From Gonocerus acuteangulatus (taxonomy: Eukaryota > Arthropoda > Insecta > Hemiptera > Coreidae), in NCBI GenBank assembly GCA_946811695.1, contig OX328125.1, positions 47,400,821 to 47,464,820 of the forward strand: 64,000 nucleotides of DNA. The letters are read 5' to 3'. Position 1 is the first letter of the stretch. Each line of letters begins with the position of its first letter. This document shows positions 1 to 36,123 of the stretch, in pieces. The position numbers were made by a program, and so were the translations under genes. Below the pieces are notes generated by a model. That model made no database searches. It had not been told where the DNA came from and was given only the letters and a program-made list of their open reading frames with translations.

Positions 1-319
1 AACAACAAGTGAATAAAGTTTATTCACCTAGACCCAAATAATGAATATTTAATAGATTTGCCGGAATAATATCGTTATTAATGAGCTACATTAAAAAATA
101 CTCGTAACAACCGTGCGGTTGGTTCTTATTTATCAAATTCTTTCTAGTTGAACGTGAACTTTTTTCTTTCTTTTTTATGTATCTTATTATTATAGGGGGG
201 TTTTCTCCTCAGTCTCCTGGGATAAATTCGTTCGGGGGCTTAATTATTATTGACATTCACAGTCTGCACTTACAATTAGTAAATAATGTATATGGTACAG
301 AATTAAAAGTACCATTTCC

Positions 320-464
320 AGTAAATCATCGATGTTAAGCAGCCTCGAGTGACTTACCGCCAGTAAAAACCATGTTCTGAAGGCATTATAAAAGGTTTGC
401 AATCTTTAGTGCTCGGCGTTAATATCCCAAGAGGTGATGCGCCGTATTAAAAAAAAAAATTATG
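320..464 (+). repeat. 5S rRNA-derived SINE (SINE-B), decayed
   Basis: A gatgttaagcag segment recalls 5S box A. It is followed by the family body ggcattataaaaggttt.gcaa and the tail ending gatgcgccgt plus an A-run. Same layout as the better copy at 26962-27150, but the 5' third is missing. Confidence 0.6.
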
Positions 465-580
465 ACCTGGCGTTTTAATAGCAATCAAATATTTCAGAAT
501 CTAGTAATACGGTCGTTAGCTTTATTATATTATATTAAGTAATCGAAATATGAAAGAAAATATAATATATCATTGCTTAC

Positions 581-25788
<25,208 letters not shown>

Positions 25789-25899
25789 CGTTTGCAAAGC
25801 TCCTCAATGTATTTATATTGCCCTCTTCACAGCTGTAATCAATCAACGGAACCTATTCTCTGATGCAGAGGTTACGCTAAACACTGTTTGTAAACTATC

Positions 25900-25913
25900 A
25901 TTGCCATGGAAAC
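25900..25913. promoter_or_regulatory. X-box (RFX-binding motif) upstream of the EFHC1-like gene
   Basis: The 14-mer ATTGCCATGGAAAC differs at one or two positions from the palindromic RFX consensus GTTGCCATGGYAAC. Its near edge is 112 bp upstream of the ATG. RFX factors drive ciliary genes in animals through X-boxes close to the start site, so motif, distance and gene function agree. A weaker half-site, GTTGCC, follows at 25921. Binding is inferred from sequence only. Confidence 0.7.
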
Positions 25914-25974
25914 AGAATGCGTTGCCCGGGTGAAATGCTTCTATTGAGGAAAGCCATAAAACTAAAACTTAAAT

Positions 25975-26160
25975 ATTTGGAGGACCGGTGGCTGTTACTC
26001 TCAAAGCGGTTATTGGCTAAAAAAAAACAAAAAAAAAACAACAAAACAATACGGGGTGGATAACCCGTCCCAAAAATGTGTTTGTGTATTAAATCTGTGT
26101 TTATTATTTACATTTTAACGTCCACTTATACATTACAACGATTTTTTATCTTTAATACTA
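25975..26160 (+). repeat. SINE-D copy, decayed
   Basis: ggaggaccggtggctgtta head, an A-rich interruption, then ggataacccgtcccaaaaat and a tail partly repeated. It lies just upstream of the X-box promoter of the EFHC1-like gene. Confidence 0.5.
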
Positions 26161-26379
26161 CATTAACAAAGTAATTTAGTATTTTAAGTAGTATCTGATG
26201 GACGAAATCTCTAAGAAAAGTACACCTTCCACAGAGAAGTGAGACTTTTGGCGCTAAAAAATTCCCAATGTATCCATAAACAGGGAGTCAAGAAATTATT
26301 CATACACATAATTCATTGGCAATAAACATTTTTACTAACGCAAAATATCAACAGATAATTATAATCAACAGATAATTGG

Positions 26380-26515
26380 AGGCCCGGTGGCCGTGAGCGT
26401 TAAAGCGTGAGCACTAGCGCTCACGTGCCAAAGGGTCGTGGGTTCGATTCCCACTAGGGGTGGTGGCTTTTTCGTAGTTAATAATAAATGGACGTTAAAA
26501 TTTAATAATAATAAA
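26380..26515 (+). repeat. Third tRNA-derived SINE family (SINE-D)
   Basis: ggcccggtggccgtgagcg, agcgctcacgtgccaaaggg, then gtgggttcgattcccactag (B-box), ending in aataaatggacgttaaaat. Related copies lie at 21041, 25975 and 56335, with a tail-only piece at 50310. Confidence 0.7.
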
Positions 26516-26669
26516 AATAATACACCGCATTTTACATTAATTTTATAATGAACAGATATTTAATACCTTATAATATTTAGTTAACATCTAAATTTGAAAC
26601 TTTTGTAGCCAGAAAAAATTATTCATACACCTAATTAAGGAAAATAAAAATTTTACTAAAACATTTTGA

Positions 26670-26945
26670 TTACTTTGCTGGATACCCTTTCACATTTAGG
26701 ATAGCTTTAAGTGACTCGTGCTTTGATTCTACGAGCTTGTTATTCTCCCGAGAGTCGATTTCTGCGTATGCTTTCTGAAGGTTATACAATAAATCACCGG
26801 GAAGTACATGAATAGTTTGTTTTTCTTTTCAAAACATCGATAATGCCCATTAATGAATCGATCCATGCAAAAAGGGCTTCGGTCCATTTTTTCCCAATAT
26901 GAGTTTGAGATGGATTCATTGTCTAGTTTTCGCACCCTTTTTTGT
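26670..26945 (-). pseudogene. Tc1/mariner-like transposase C-terminal remnant
   Basis: On the minus strand, one frame reads LYNLQKAYAEIDSR, then KLVESKHESLKAILNVKGYP and a stop, the typical C-terminus of Tc1/IS630 DDE transposases. Upstream, another frame gives WIDSLMGIIDVLKRK, recalling the LWGIIKRK block, so at least one frameshift exists. Inverted tcatacac / gtatgaat ends near 26622 and 27195 suggest the element limits. A SINE-B copy sits between. Inactive. Confidence 0.65.
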
Positions 26946-26961
26946 TTCAATTACCTTCTAA

Positions 26962-27150
26962 AGCCAACGCCCATAGCCACGTTGAATGCACCGGTTCCCG
27001 TAGATCACCGAAGTTAAGCAACGTCGGGCGTGGTCAGTACCTGAATGGGTGACCGACTACGTGCTGTTGGCATTATAAAAGGTTGGCAACCTGTAGATAG
27101 CCCGGCGCTAATATCCAAATAGTTTATGCGCCGTTAAAAACGAAAAAAAA
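26962..27150 (+). repeat. 5S rRNA-derived SINE (SINE-B), best copy, with TSD
   Basis: The first ~110 bp match arthropod 5S rRNA from the gccaacg start through gttaagcaacgtcgggc (box A) and gaatgggtgaccg (box C region), with about 10 bases missing near the 3' end. A non-5S body (ggttggcaacctgtagatag) and the shared tail cggcgctaat...atgcgccgtt plus A-run follow. It is flanked by 12-bp direct repeats, attaccttctaa (26950) and attacctcctaa (27151), with one mismatch. It therefore moved by retroposition and is not a functional 5S gene. It sits inside a Tc1-like element remnant. Confidence 0.85.
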
Positions 27151-27162
27151 ATTACCTCCTAA

Positions 27163-29230
27163 CAACTTCACGTAATTTAGAGTTATTATTACGCAAATTT
27201 TAAGCGTATGAATAATTCTTTTGTATGAAAAATTTTGATTTTTTTGTTATAAATTAAATTGAATGGGTTCTATTTTTTTATCTTGCGATAAAATAATGTG
27301 AAATGTTATTTTTTATCATTACTTGCAATTATTTTGAGTTAAAAAAATAAAATGAAATATTTTTAACCAATAAATTATGTGTATAATAATTTTTTGACCC
27401 AAGGTATATAAATATTTATACTTGACAAACTTTATTGACAAAAGTTTCTCCATATTTTCAAGAAGATAAAGGAACAGCCAAAATAAATAACAAATAAGTG
27501 AATGAAATATAAAATTAAATACGGTCCTTCCTTGAGAATAGTATGTATATTAATTTGTAATATGCTCCAACTAATTTGAAATGAACTCTATAATATGAAA
27601 TTAAATGAACTCTCCATCCACCAGTCTCTCTCCTAAGCTATCCTCCACAATTTATTACCTACTAGCTGTTACCCAGTGCGCCATGCTTCTACCTACTTTC
27701 TGTCTATGACTCTCCCCGTATCAAGATCTACTTGATACCTAGTTGTCTATACCCAGTTAAGAAAATCGGTCAAACGATGTGAATTTGTTTTAGTTCATAA
27801 TAATACCGGCAGAGGCCAGCACAACAGCACATCATGTAACAGCCGACAGAGGCCAGTAGTAGAGCCTGCGAGTAGATAGCTCTTTTCTAAGAATAGCCAG
27901 CGGTCCTTAGTTAGACAGTGACTGTTGAAATAAAATTGAAATAAACTGCATAACATGATTATATAATGATGTAAAGTCATCATTCTAATTATCAGGAACA
28001 TCAATAAATAAATTTGAGACATTATTCAAAATGGCTGTCGATTCAAAATGGCCGTCACAATCTGAATGGTTCAGTGTAGCCAATTTTTCTTGAACAAAAC
28101 TTTTGACCTTTTAACCAAATTTTGAAATTTGACTGTTTTGACCTAGCCTAGGAGATTTCTCGTATCAAGACCTACCTGTGTGCCAAGTTTGGTCAAAATC
28201 GGTCAAACGGTGTAGATTTGTATAAGGAACAAACAAACAGAAAAACAGACAGACACGTGATTTTTATATATATAGATATCTTTGTTATTACATCTCTCCG
28301 TGCTCTAAATGGCCTCTCTATGCTACTGAATTGGCCCCCGGGTAGATATTCACCGATCATCACCTTCCGTTTACGAGAATTTCACAACTTTTTACGAGAC
28401 ATTACTCGTAAAAGAACATCTTAGAACTGGCCATGCCTACTGACAAAATATGTTTTGTAATACTTTCTCAAATCCACGTACAACCATTTTTTTTTTATCT
28501 TACAATTAGTTTGGAAGAATGTCGAACGTGTGCAAAATGATTCAACTGAGCCCGTCGTTATGGTGTACCCGAACCAACATTCATGTTGAAAAAATATATT
28601 CTAGAATTTCGTTTTATTAGATTCCACAAAATGCCTACAAAAAGTGTAAGTGTAAGTTGCTTTAAGGTCTATAATTACACAAGAAATAGTAGAACAATTT
28701 ATAAGACAGTAAATTATTACCTAGGCAATAGCAGCTAGATGATTGGCTGGTATCATTCATTTTTTGTAACACTGAAAAAAACAATTGGAGGGGAAAAATT
28801 TGTTAAAATATATATTTCTTGGCCTTGAATCCAAAGATGACCACTTTTTTCCTCCATAACTCAACATTTTTTTTTTTCAAAACATGGGGAGTAAACATTA
28901 TTTATTTAAATTTTAAAGCCTATTTATAAATCACACATTTTTAGGACGAGTTATCAACAGGTAACCTTTCTCTAGTTATGATGGGGAAATGCCTGTTCTT
29001 TGTTTCGAAATAAAAGCCAACACCTAGAGGAAATTAAAAAACACAATAGCATTGAAAACATGAATTTTATATTTATACATAACACACTATAATCATCGCA
29101 TAAAAAAGTAAAAAGAATTTTCTATTGCGAAAATGATTGTGACTTACAATGACAATGAATACTTTTATTTAATAAAATTTTATTTTAATATCTTAGTGTA
29201 CATATTTTTGTTTTTTAAGTTTCGGATTAA
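27163..29230. other. Stretch without recognised genes
   Basis: Very AT-rich. Includes a short segment with cagaggccagcac repeated (27793, 27848) and a (gt)-poor repeat end near 28190-28275. A 51-bp exon-like segment at 28721-28771 is discussed among the rejected items. Confidence 0.4.
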
Positions 29231-29232
29231 AG

Positions 29233-31013
29233 TATCTACATTTGGGATACCTTCAGTAAGAATCTCTCGACTATAGTGTGGTGTCATTATTTAAATAAAA
29301 TAATAGCTTACAATTATGCTCATTAGACGGCTTTATTAATCTCATAATTTACATTACAGGTGTTTTCTACTCCTACAGATCTAAATCACTACTAGGAATG
29401 TTCTACACCTCTAGCCGCTGTTGAGGGCTTCCAATACTACCAGAGGAACGTTGACGACTTCGGAGGCAAACTTGAATACACGGGCCATCAATGGGCGTGG
29501 TGCAGTCAGGGCGAGCTCTGTTTCAAGCTCCACCATCTTCACGCTGAAAAATATACTATTTTTTAATTTACATTTTCAAATAATAATAATTTTTTTTAAA
29601 ATAATATTTAAAAAAAAAAAAAACAAAAAAAAAAACATTAAATTCGCGAGGCTGGGATTTAAACTAAGTCTTTTTATGCTACAGCTACCGGACATCGTAT
29701 CAGAGCATGACAAGGTTATTGGGCCAAGGTGCTACATTGATCTGAAACATTGGACAGGGAAGGCTTTCTGCGAGCAGGGAAGGCTTTATATGGACAAGGA
29801 AGGCTTTGGATCGTCAGGGAATGCTTTAGATGAACAGGGAAGGCTTTGGATGGACAGTGAAGGCTTTGTATCTTCAGGGAATGATTTAGATGAACAGGGA
29901 AGGCTTTGGATGGACTAGGAAGACTTTGGATGGGCAGTGAAGGCTTTGGATCGTCAGGGAATGCTTTAGATGAACAGGGAAGGCTTTGGATGGACTAGGA
30001 AGGCTTTGGATGAACTAGGAAGGCTTTGGATGGACTACAAAGGGTTTGGATCGTCAGGGAATGCTTTAGATGAACAGGGAAGGCTTTGGATCGTCAGGGA
30101 ATGCTTTAGATGAACAGGGAAGGCTTTGGATGGACTAGGAAGGCTTTGGATCGTCAGGGAATGCTTTAGATGAACAGGGAAGGCTTTGGATGGACAGTGA
30201 AGGCTTTGTATCTTCAGGGAATGATTTAGATGAACAGGGAAGGCTTTGGATGGAGTAGGAAGACTTTGGATGGGCAGTGAAGGCTTTGGATCGTCAGGGA
30301 ATGCTTTAGATGAACAGGGAAGGCTTTGGATGGACTAGGAAGGCTTTGGATGAACTAGGAAAGCTTTGGATGGACTACAAAGGGTTTGGATCGTCAGGGA
30401 ATGCTTTAGATGAACAGGGAAGGCTTTGGATCGTCAGGGAATGCTTTAGATGAACAGGGAAGGCTTTGGATGGACTAGGAAGGCTTTGGATCGTCAGGGA
30501 ATGCTTTAGATGAACAGGGAAGGCTTTGGATGGACTAGAAAGGCTTTGGATGGGCAGGCAATACTTTGGATGGACAGAAAAGGCAATGGATCAACAGGGA
30601 TGAAAAATTGTTTAATATTTAGCCAAAGTTAAGACTGAAAAGAAAGAAAATTAAACTCTGGATCGTATAGAGCAATTGCGCATGCGCGATCTTCTTGGAG
30701 GGAAATACACCCTAATATTCCGCATTTGAAAATTATTGTACCCATGAAGAACGTGCTACGCTTAGGTAGTTATGCAAAGGAGGTTGCTTAATGTTTAACA
30801 ACACGTAGCCTAAGCGAAGGCTGTAAACAATTTAAACTGGACATAAACAGGAGAGAAACCTTCATAAAGATATAAAAGGTAACTTTATCTACCTATATTT
30901 GGGATACCTTCAGTAAGAATCTCTCGACTATAGTGTGGTGTCATTATTTAAATAAAATAATAGCTTACAATTACGCTCATTAGACGGCTTTATTAATCTC
31001 ATAATTTACATTA
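29233..31013. mobile_element. Minisatellite unit bounded by ~125-bp direct repeats
   Basis: Direct repeats at 29233-29356 and 30886-31013 are nearly identical (tttgggataccttcagtaag, ctctcgactatagtgtggtg, ttagacggctttattaatct). The interior holds A-rich sequence, a 20-bp minisatellite and gcgcatgcgcgatc. It resembles a tiny LTR-type (TRIM-like) element or a tandem duplication; neither is proven. Confidence 0.5.
29750..30600 (+). repeat. 20-bp minisatellite with 340-bp higher-order repeat
   Basis: About 42 copies of a unit such as aaggctttggatggactagg. Variants alternate (atcgtcaggg, atgaacaggg), and a 17-unit block is repeated at a 340-bp offset; for example, tggacagtga occurs at 29851 and 30191. 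The open frame from 29421 through it arises because three units make 60 bp; I do not call it a gene. Confidence 0.92.
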
Positions 31014-31763
31014 TTTTCCTGCGGAGTACCTCCATGGGTACAAGGGTCACGCCCATTTTCTTATCGAACTGCACGATCTAGCTCAATAGGTTATAAACAG
31101 GACTCAGTTAGTGGCTGAAAATTTGGCCAGTGACGGGCGATACACTTCTGTAAAGTAAACAATGGCTTAGGAAAATGTTTCTTAGCTAAATTCTCTTTTC
31201 TAATTTCTTAGCTAAAGATTATTTATTTATTATTTTTTTGGAAGTAAGGTAAATATATGAATTCCAAAATAATACTTCATCCCTTGTTCACATTTTTAAA
31301 AGGGTTTTTCCCTAAATAATTAATGGTATTCCAAGCCTTTTCGATTCGCACAAAAATAACTTTAATAATATTTATTCCAATGCCGTTTAATTTAGACGAT
31401 TATTGTACTCTTTTTTTCCCCAAAAATGCGTTCAGAAAATTTTACAGACAAGACAATATATTTCTGTGCCAATTTTCATAAGAGCACCTTGTGGAAGCTT
31501 CATCAAGAAAAGCTACGTCTGGGCAGCTATAGATAAGTGAGTGTGTCCGAATCTCTGATATCGTACTAAAAGCGTGATTCCTCACAATAGGGTGGATGTG
31601 GTTACTATTTTTAGGCGCAAGGTTGTACACCACAAGTCCAACAAGTCATGCTGGTTAGCCTATACTCTTAGGCAAACAGCGTTGCGAATATGAAGCTCAA
31701 TGCAGTCAACAGTTGCTCTGATAGCTCTGTTAGCTGTTATTATAATCATTCCCTAATGTGTAG

Positions 31764-31770
<7 letters not shown>

Positions 31771-31824
<54 letters not shown>

Positions 31825-31837
31825 CACCTTTAACACA

Positions 31838-31900
<63 letters not shown>
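31771..31900. repeat. A-run then (AT)n microsatellite
   Basis: About 49 A residues, a 22-bp spacer, then about 60 bp of AT. Confidence 0.92.
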
Positions 31901-31905
<5 letters not shown>

Positions 31906-32370
31906 TACTTATATATTCGCAATGGAACTTTGAATGGGGAAAGGTTTCGAAAAAATTGTCACAAAAAGTATTCTTATATAAATCAATTCTGACCTCAAAA
32001 CCAGTTTATGAACTACATTTTTAAAAATTCTTTCATGAGGGCAACCTCAATTTCCCAATTTTGTTGTGGAATGAATCCATTATATTAGGCCTATTTTGCT
32101 TTTTCCCTAAATCACTTGTTCTTCATAAGTTGGGTCTCATTCCTCATGGACCGAATTTGTTTATTTTTACAACACATTTTTCTCGCAGTTTCATAGCAAT
32201 CAATATAAGAAACATTTCGACCATTATAGGCATATTAATAATTTGTGTAACATCCCCTACAGGCAGACCGATTTTGTTGTTTAACGAACTCGTACAATCG
32301 TTTGTTATGGAAATACAATATTCCTGGTTTTGTGAAGAAAAACAAATATTGTGGTCGCTATCGTGTTAAC
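31835..32370 (-). repeat. R1-related repeat, diverged
   Basis: After a long A-run and (AT)n: gaatggggaaaggtttcg, aaaaattctttcatgagggcaac, then gtggtcgctatcgtgttaac. Order resembles R1 but identity is low. Confidence 0.4.
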
Positions 32371-32617
32371 AGTGAAATTAAATTTGATGTGGTTCATTTG
32401 AGGATTTTTTTCAAATATTCTTTCATGATTGCTACTACGGAAAATCTCTGAAAAGTGAATACACCAAGCTGAGTCAAAAAATTAAAGGAAAGTAAACGTT
32501 GTTATTATTTTAACTCCTTTTTATGAACATTTTATTCAGTGAATTATCGAAATAGGAGGAAGTAAAAAAAAAAAAAAAAAAATCTTCAATAAATAGGTTC
32601 AACAAACTTTATTTTTC

Positions 32618-32654
32618 ACTACATGTTTCGCACTGTTTTTATGTCTTTTCAGGG
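32618..32654 (-). ncRNA. Decayed hammerhead motif
   Basis: Minus strand: CTGAAAA (one core change), a 16-base middle ending GTGC, GAAAC, AT, GTA, GTG. Same subfamily as 11942-11983. Confidence 0.5.
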
Positions 32655-32879
32655 GAATATCTACGTACCCTCCTAGGGCCACTTTTGTACTGATCATTAA
32701 CTGAACGATACCAATATGGTGGAAAGTAGACAGCTGTCCGATAATTGATTTGTCATATGCTCAGTTTTAGATTAAATAAAGTCAAAACCCCACGTTAAAA
32801 AAGTTTTTTTTTTAAATATGTAACTCCCGTTTCCTTTTTTGTTCTGTAAAATAAAACGATGAAAATAATATAATGATAT

Positions 32880-33290
32880 TATTATATTATAATACAATAA
32901 TATTAACCCTCCCCCCTCCTAATAAACCAATTTAGTTTATTTTTCAACACACTTTTCTCCTTAGTTGTCCACAACGAATACAGATTTTCGTTGAAATATA
33001 ACAAATATTACGACGGGTATTGGAAAATAACTAATTTAGCCCCGGAGTAAACTCCACCCCCTCCAGATGGACTATGGGCCCCCTCCAATCGTTTGATGGG
33101 GGAATACTATCTGTCTGTATCGTGTTAACGGACACATATATAACTATATAGATAGATAGATAAATTTTAACTGGGGTCGTTTTCGGTGTCTATAGGGTAG
33201 GATCTATAAAGATTTGAAGAAAGTTTTCAAAAATTCCGTCATGAGTGCAACCACAGTAGTTACTTTCCTCCGGAGGAAAGTGATAAACCA
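32880..33290 (-). repeat. R1 repeat copy
   Basis: Reverse of the 21560 copy: cctcctaataaaccaattta, cgttgaaatataacaaatat, tatcgtgttaacgga, a microsatellite, then ttccgtcatgagtgcaacc and actttcctccggaggaaagt. Confidence 0.7.
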
Positions 33291-33645
33291 AAATATTGTG
33301 AAATAAGAAGACAATGGCGACCATTTTTATTAACTGAAGATGAAATATTGAGGGATTGCCTTGACCATCTCGTGCGTTGCAGACTTTGCCTGGGCCTTCC
33401 ACAAGCCAGTCGCCAGTACTCAGGAGCCAGCCTGGAATCGATCTATGGTTTGGCGCCCTCTAAACGCCGCCTAAGGACACCATCACTAATTCAGAAACAA
33501 TATAGGTTAGTGAAACCTAGCGGTCGGATTTAAATAAGGGAGCAGAAGACCATTTTACTATCGTACGTATAGCATTTTCAGGAAGAGTAATATTCGGTTT
33601 GGTCTTGGTATATTAATAAAAGTACATTTTTTAAAAATGTGTTTT

Positions 33646-33688
33646 GGCCGACGTTTTGGCTTGGAACTCAAGCCTCCATCAGGTCTGT
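33646..33688 (-). ncRNA. Decayed hammerhead motif beside a MITE
   Basis: Minus strand: CTGATGG, stem II GGCTTGAG...CCAAGCC, AAAAC, GTC, GGCC. Two core changes. The MITE at 33690 begins directly next to it. Confidence 0.5.
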
Positions 33689-33689
33689 A

Positions 33690-34258
33690 AGGCCTATTAC
33701 GCACTGTCGACTAGTCGCTGGCGACTAAAACATGGGCAACTCGGGACGGGAGATCAAGCCGAGCGACAGTATTCCAAGTGTATTCGTGTAGTATGGACCT
33801 CGAAGAATTGGCCATTGTTGCGCTAAAAATCATTGAGGGGAAGAAAGAGAAAATAAAATAAAAAGTGTTGGATAAATCCTTTGTTTCAAGAAAGGAGATT
33901 AAAAGGGATGTTTCAAATACAGGTATTCTTCTGGTAATCCTTCCCCTCCAAATAACTCACCTATTTCTTCCCACTCCTCTTTCTACAATTCCCGATTAGA
34001 ATAATCGACACTGAGTAAATCGAAAATAGCTTTTCGGGATTGCATTTCCAATATAAATGTATCAGTATCGAAAGCCTGAGCCATTATTGTGAGAGAGGAC
34101 CGGTAGTTATGACAGTTGCTTGTAGAGTGAAGGCTTCCCTTTGAAGCAGTGCCGGCAGTCGCTTGTGAATTGCCGAGTCGCCCAGGCGACCAAGTGCGTA
34201 AGCGCCCATTGAAACTAATGTTCTCGCCGGCGACTAGTCGACAGTGCGTAATAGGCCT
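33690..34258. mobile_element. MITE with ~34-bp terminal inverted repeats (family E)
   Basis: Left end aggcctattacgcactgtcg, continuing actagtcgctggcga; the right end is its reverse complement with one difference. No coding capacity. Inserted directly beside a hammerhead-type sequence. Confidence 0.82.
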
Positions 34259-34978
34259 ATAAAAATGCGGACAGACTTAATAATAATTGGTATGCAGATG
34301 AAATGTAAGGGAAAACATTATACATAGACCAAGAGACATGCCATCACTGACGGACATAACTTTGACCAATTCTCTCCACTGAATCCAACCACGAAAAACG
34401 CCTCCTTTCTGAATCTATATTTATCCATCTAGAAAATAATCCGGTTAATGACAAAACAAAGAAGTCTTCTCCTCCGCCTATTCCAACATTTTCCATTTAT
34501 TTATTAATGTATTTATTTAAATTTGAACGTCCATTTATTATAAACATTCTGGTTAAAACTTATACACCTCCAATAAACAAATAAAACCTTACATAACTGC
34601 CTCCATTCTACTACCCCCTCACTTTTATGACACCTCTCTCCACAACCCCGTGTTCAACCACCATTTACTAAATGGGTAGTCAACCCCCCCCCCCCCCCTC
34701 CGTTCCTTAAACATACCGCGATCCACCAGATTCAGATACGAGTGCACATCCGTGAGGCATAGTTCGCCTTTTTCTCATCGGTTAAGTATAGTTTTATCCT
34801 GTACTTATTCACTTTACACCTATCCCTATGTTACCACTTATAGTTTTAAATCTGTATTAATCTACCTTTAATTTAAGCTCTAGATATAACACATTTACCA
34901 TATGTATCATTCATTCTCGTCTATTTATAACGTTTTTCCTTTCATTTCATCTGAATATTAACTCCTCCTTCTTTTACA

Positions 34979-35017
34979 GCCCTGATAAAGGCTAGAATTT
35001 TAAGCCAAAACGTCGGC
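34979..35017 (+). ncRNA. Decayed hammerhead motif
   Basis: CTGATAA, stem II AGGCTAGAA/TTTTAAGCC, AAAAC, GTC, with gcc/ggc stem I. Flanking sequence (tgtagttttattaagt) matches that of the 3291 copy, so it is the same Penelope-type unit. Confidence 0.5.
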
Positions 35018-35743
35018 AAAATAAGAACACATTTTCTTATAAAAATGTAGTTTTATTAAGTCCGAACCTTGACTAAATCTACCTTGGCAATCTCAACGAT
35101 CAACAATACCCTCGCAATGTAATATGCAAAAGATTTTCCTCTGAGTTAAGATATTTGACTAGGAGTTGTATATTCCCCAATAGCTGTGTGTTCCTAGCGA
35201 CTGAGCTACTTCTGGCGGTGACACATCAATTCCGCGTTTTAATCTACATATTTTCCTGTTTGCATACTAATGCTACCTGCTTTATGTCATAGGTCATAAG
35301 ACCTACAATATGAATGAATGCTTATTTATTTGAAAGCAATCCTACAAAAAAAAAAGTTTGTACACGGATTTTCAAGTCGGCGGTGAATTTTTTCACAATC
35401 TAAGATTTCGGTTCACGGCTTTTGCCTTTGGAATCAGATTATATCGAACTAGTATTTCTAAAGTGACGCAACTCAAAAATCGGTGTTTTTCAGTTATGAC
35501 TATGAAAGGCATGGTAAATATTTCTTTATCAATCAACAAAACTGTATGTACCTAGCTACAGAGCTCGTAACACCAGAGAGCACTTTTGTATCTTTTGTTG
35601 TGTTGTGTTCCTTCGTAAAGTGCTAAATGATCATTAGTGAAGAGATTAAAAAGTGGAGAATCAAATTTCTGTTGGTGTAAAACGAAGGGAGAGTTCGTGT
35701 GTATGTCTCGAGTCTGTATGCGGTTGCTAAGAAAGCCGAAAGA

Positions 35744-35748
<5 letters not shown>

Positions 35749-35778
<30 letters not shown>

Positions 35779-35942
35779 GGCGCATCTACACCTAGGTCAT
35801 TAGCGCCGACGTCCAGGGTGCAGCGAGGAATTTTACCAGCGAGCCGTGGGATGATAAAATTCCTGCCGGAGGTTGGGAATCGAACCCACCATCTCCCGCT
35901 TATGAATCCAAGGCGCTAGCCATTAGACCACGGGAGACCCCT
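35749..35942 (-). repeat. tRNA-derived SINE (SINE-A), full length, 13-bp TSD
   Basis: Read on the minus strand: a tRNA-like head with A-box (tggtctaatggc) and B-box (ggttcgattcc), a body with two gaatttt/aaattcc segments, the tail ggcgctaatgacc...gatgcgccgt, then an A-run. Perfect direct repeats ccgaaagaatatt flank it at 35736-35748 and 35943-35955. It lies 12 bp beyond the TSD from an exon of the coiled-coil gene, so it inserted almost at a splice donor. Confidence 0.92.
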
Positions 35943-35967
35943 CCGAAAGAATATTCTTGCGACTTAC

Positions 35968-36123
35968 GTTCTTTCCTTGAGGATGTGATCGAAGTGCCTA
36001 GATTGGTCTGCCATTTTCACCGACGCCTCTTCAACTTGGGTCCTCAGCCTTCCCTCTCGAACTACTGCATCCCCCAGTTCTTTCTTTAGTCCTCTGAGAC
36101 AACCTGAAGCTTCTTCTAGTGCT
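35968..36123 (-). CDS. Coiled-coil gene exon (6 or later)
   Basis: 156 bp, acceptor ctattttcag, consensus donor gtaagt. The only open frame uses one leading base: ALEEASGCLRGLKKELGDAV, then VEEASVKMADQSRHFDHI. A 194-bp SINE ends only 25 bp past the exon's donor end. It is assigned to the upstream gene by strand and coiled-coil character; a separate gene is possible. Confidence 0.7.

Noticed and set aside
26963..27075. A functional 5S rRNA gene.
   Set aside because: It lacks about 10 bases near its 3' end, continues into a SINE tail, and is flanked by a target-site duplication.
28721..28771. A 51-bp exon-like segment on the minus strand with an excellent acceptor (gtttttttcag) and gtaata donor, containing MNDTSQSSSCYCL.
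   Set aside because: Its phase fits neither the EFHC1-like exon 2 nor the last coiled-coil exon without an immediate stop. It could be a 3' UTR or unseen exon, but cannot be supported.
29421..29918. A 165-codon open frame on the plus strand.
   Set aside because: It runs from A-rich intronic DNA into a 20-bp minisatellite; three units make 60 bp and keep a frame open by chance.
35552..35785. Poly-lysine open frame on the minus strand.
   Set aside because: Reads through the SINE A-run.
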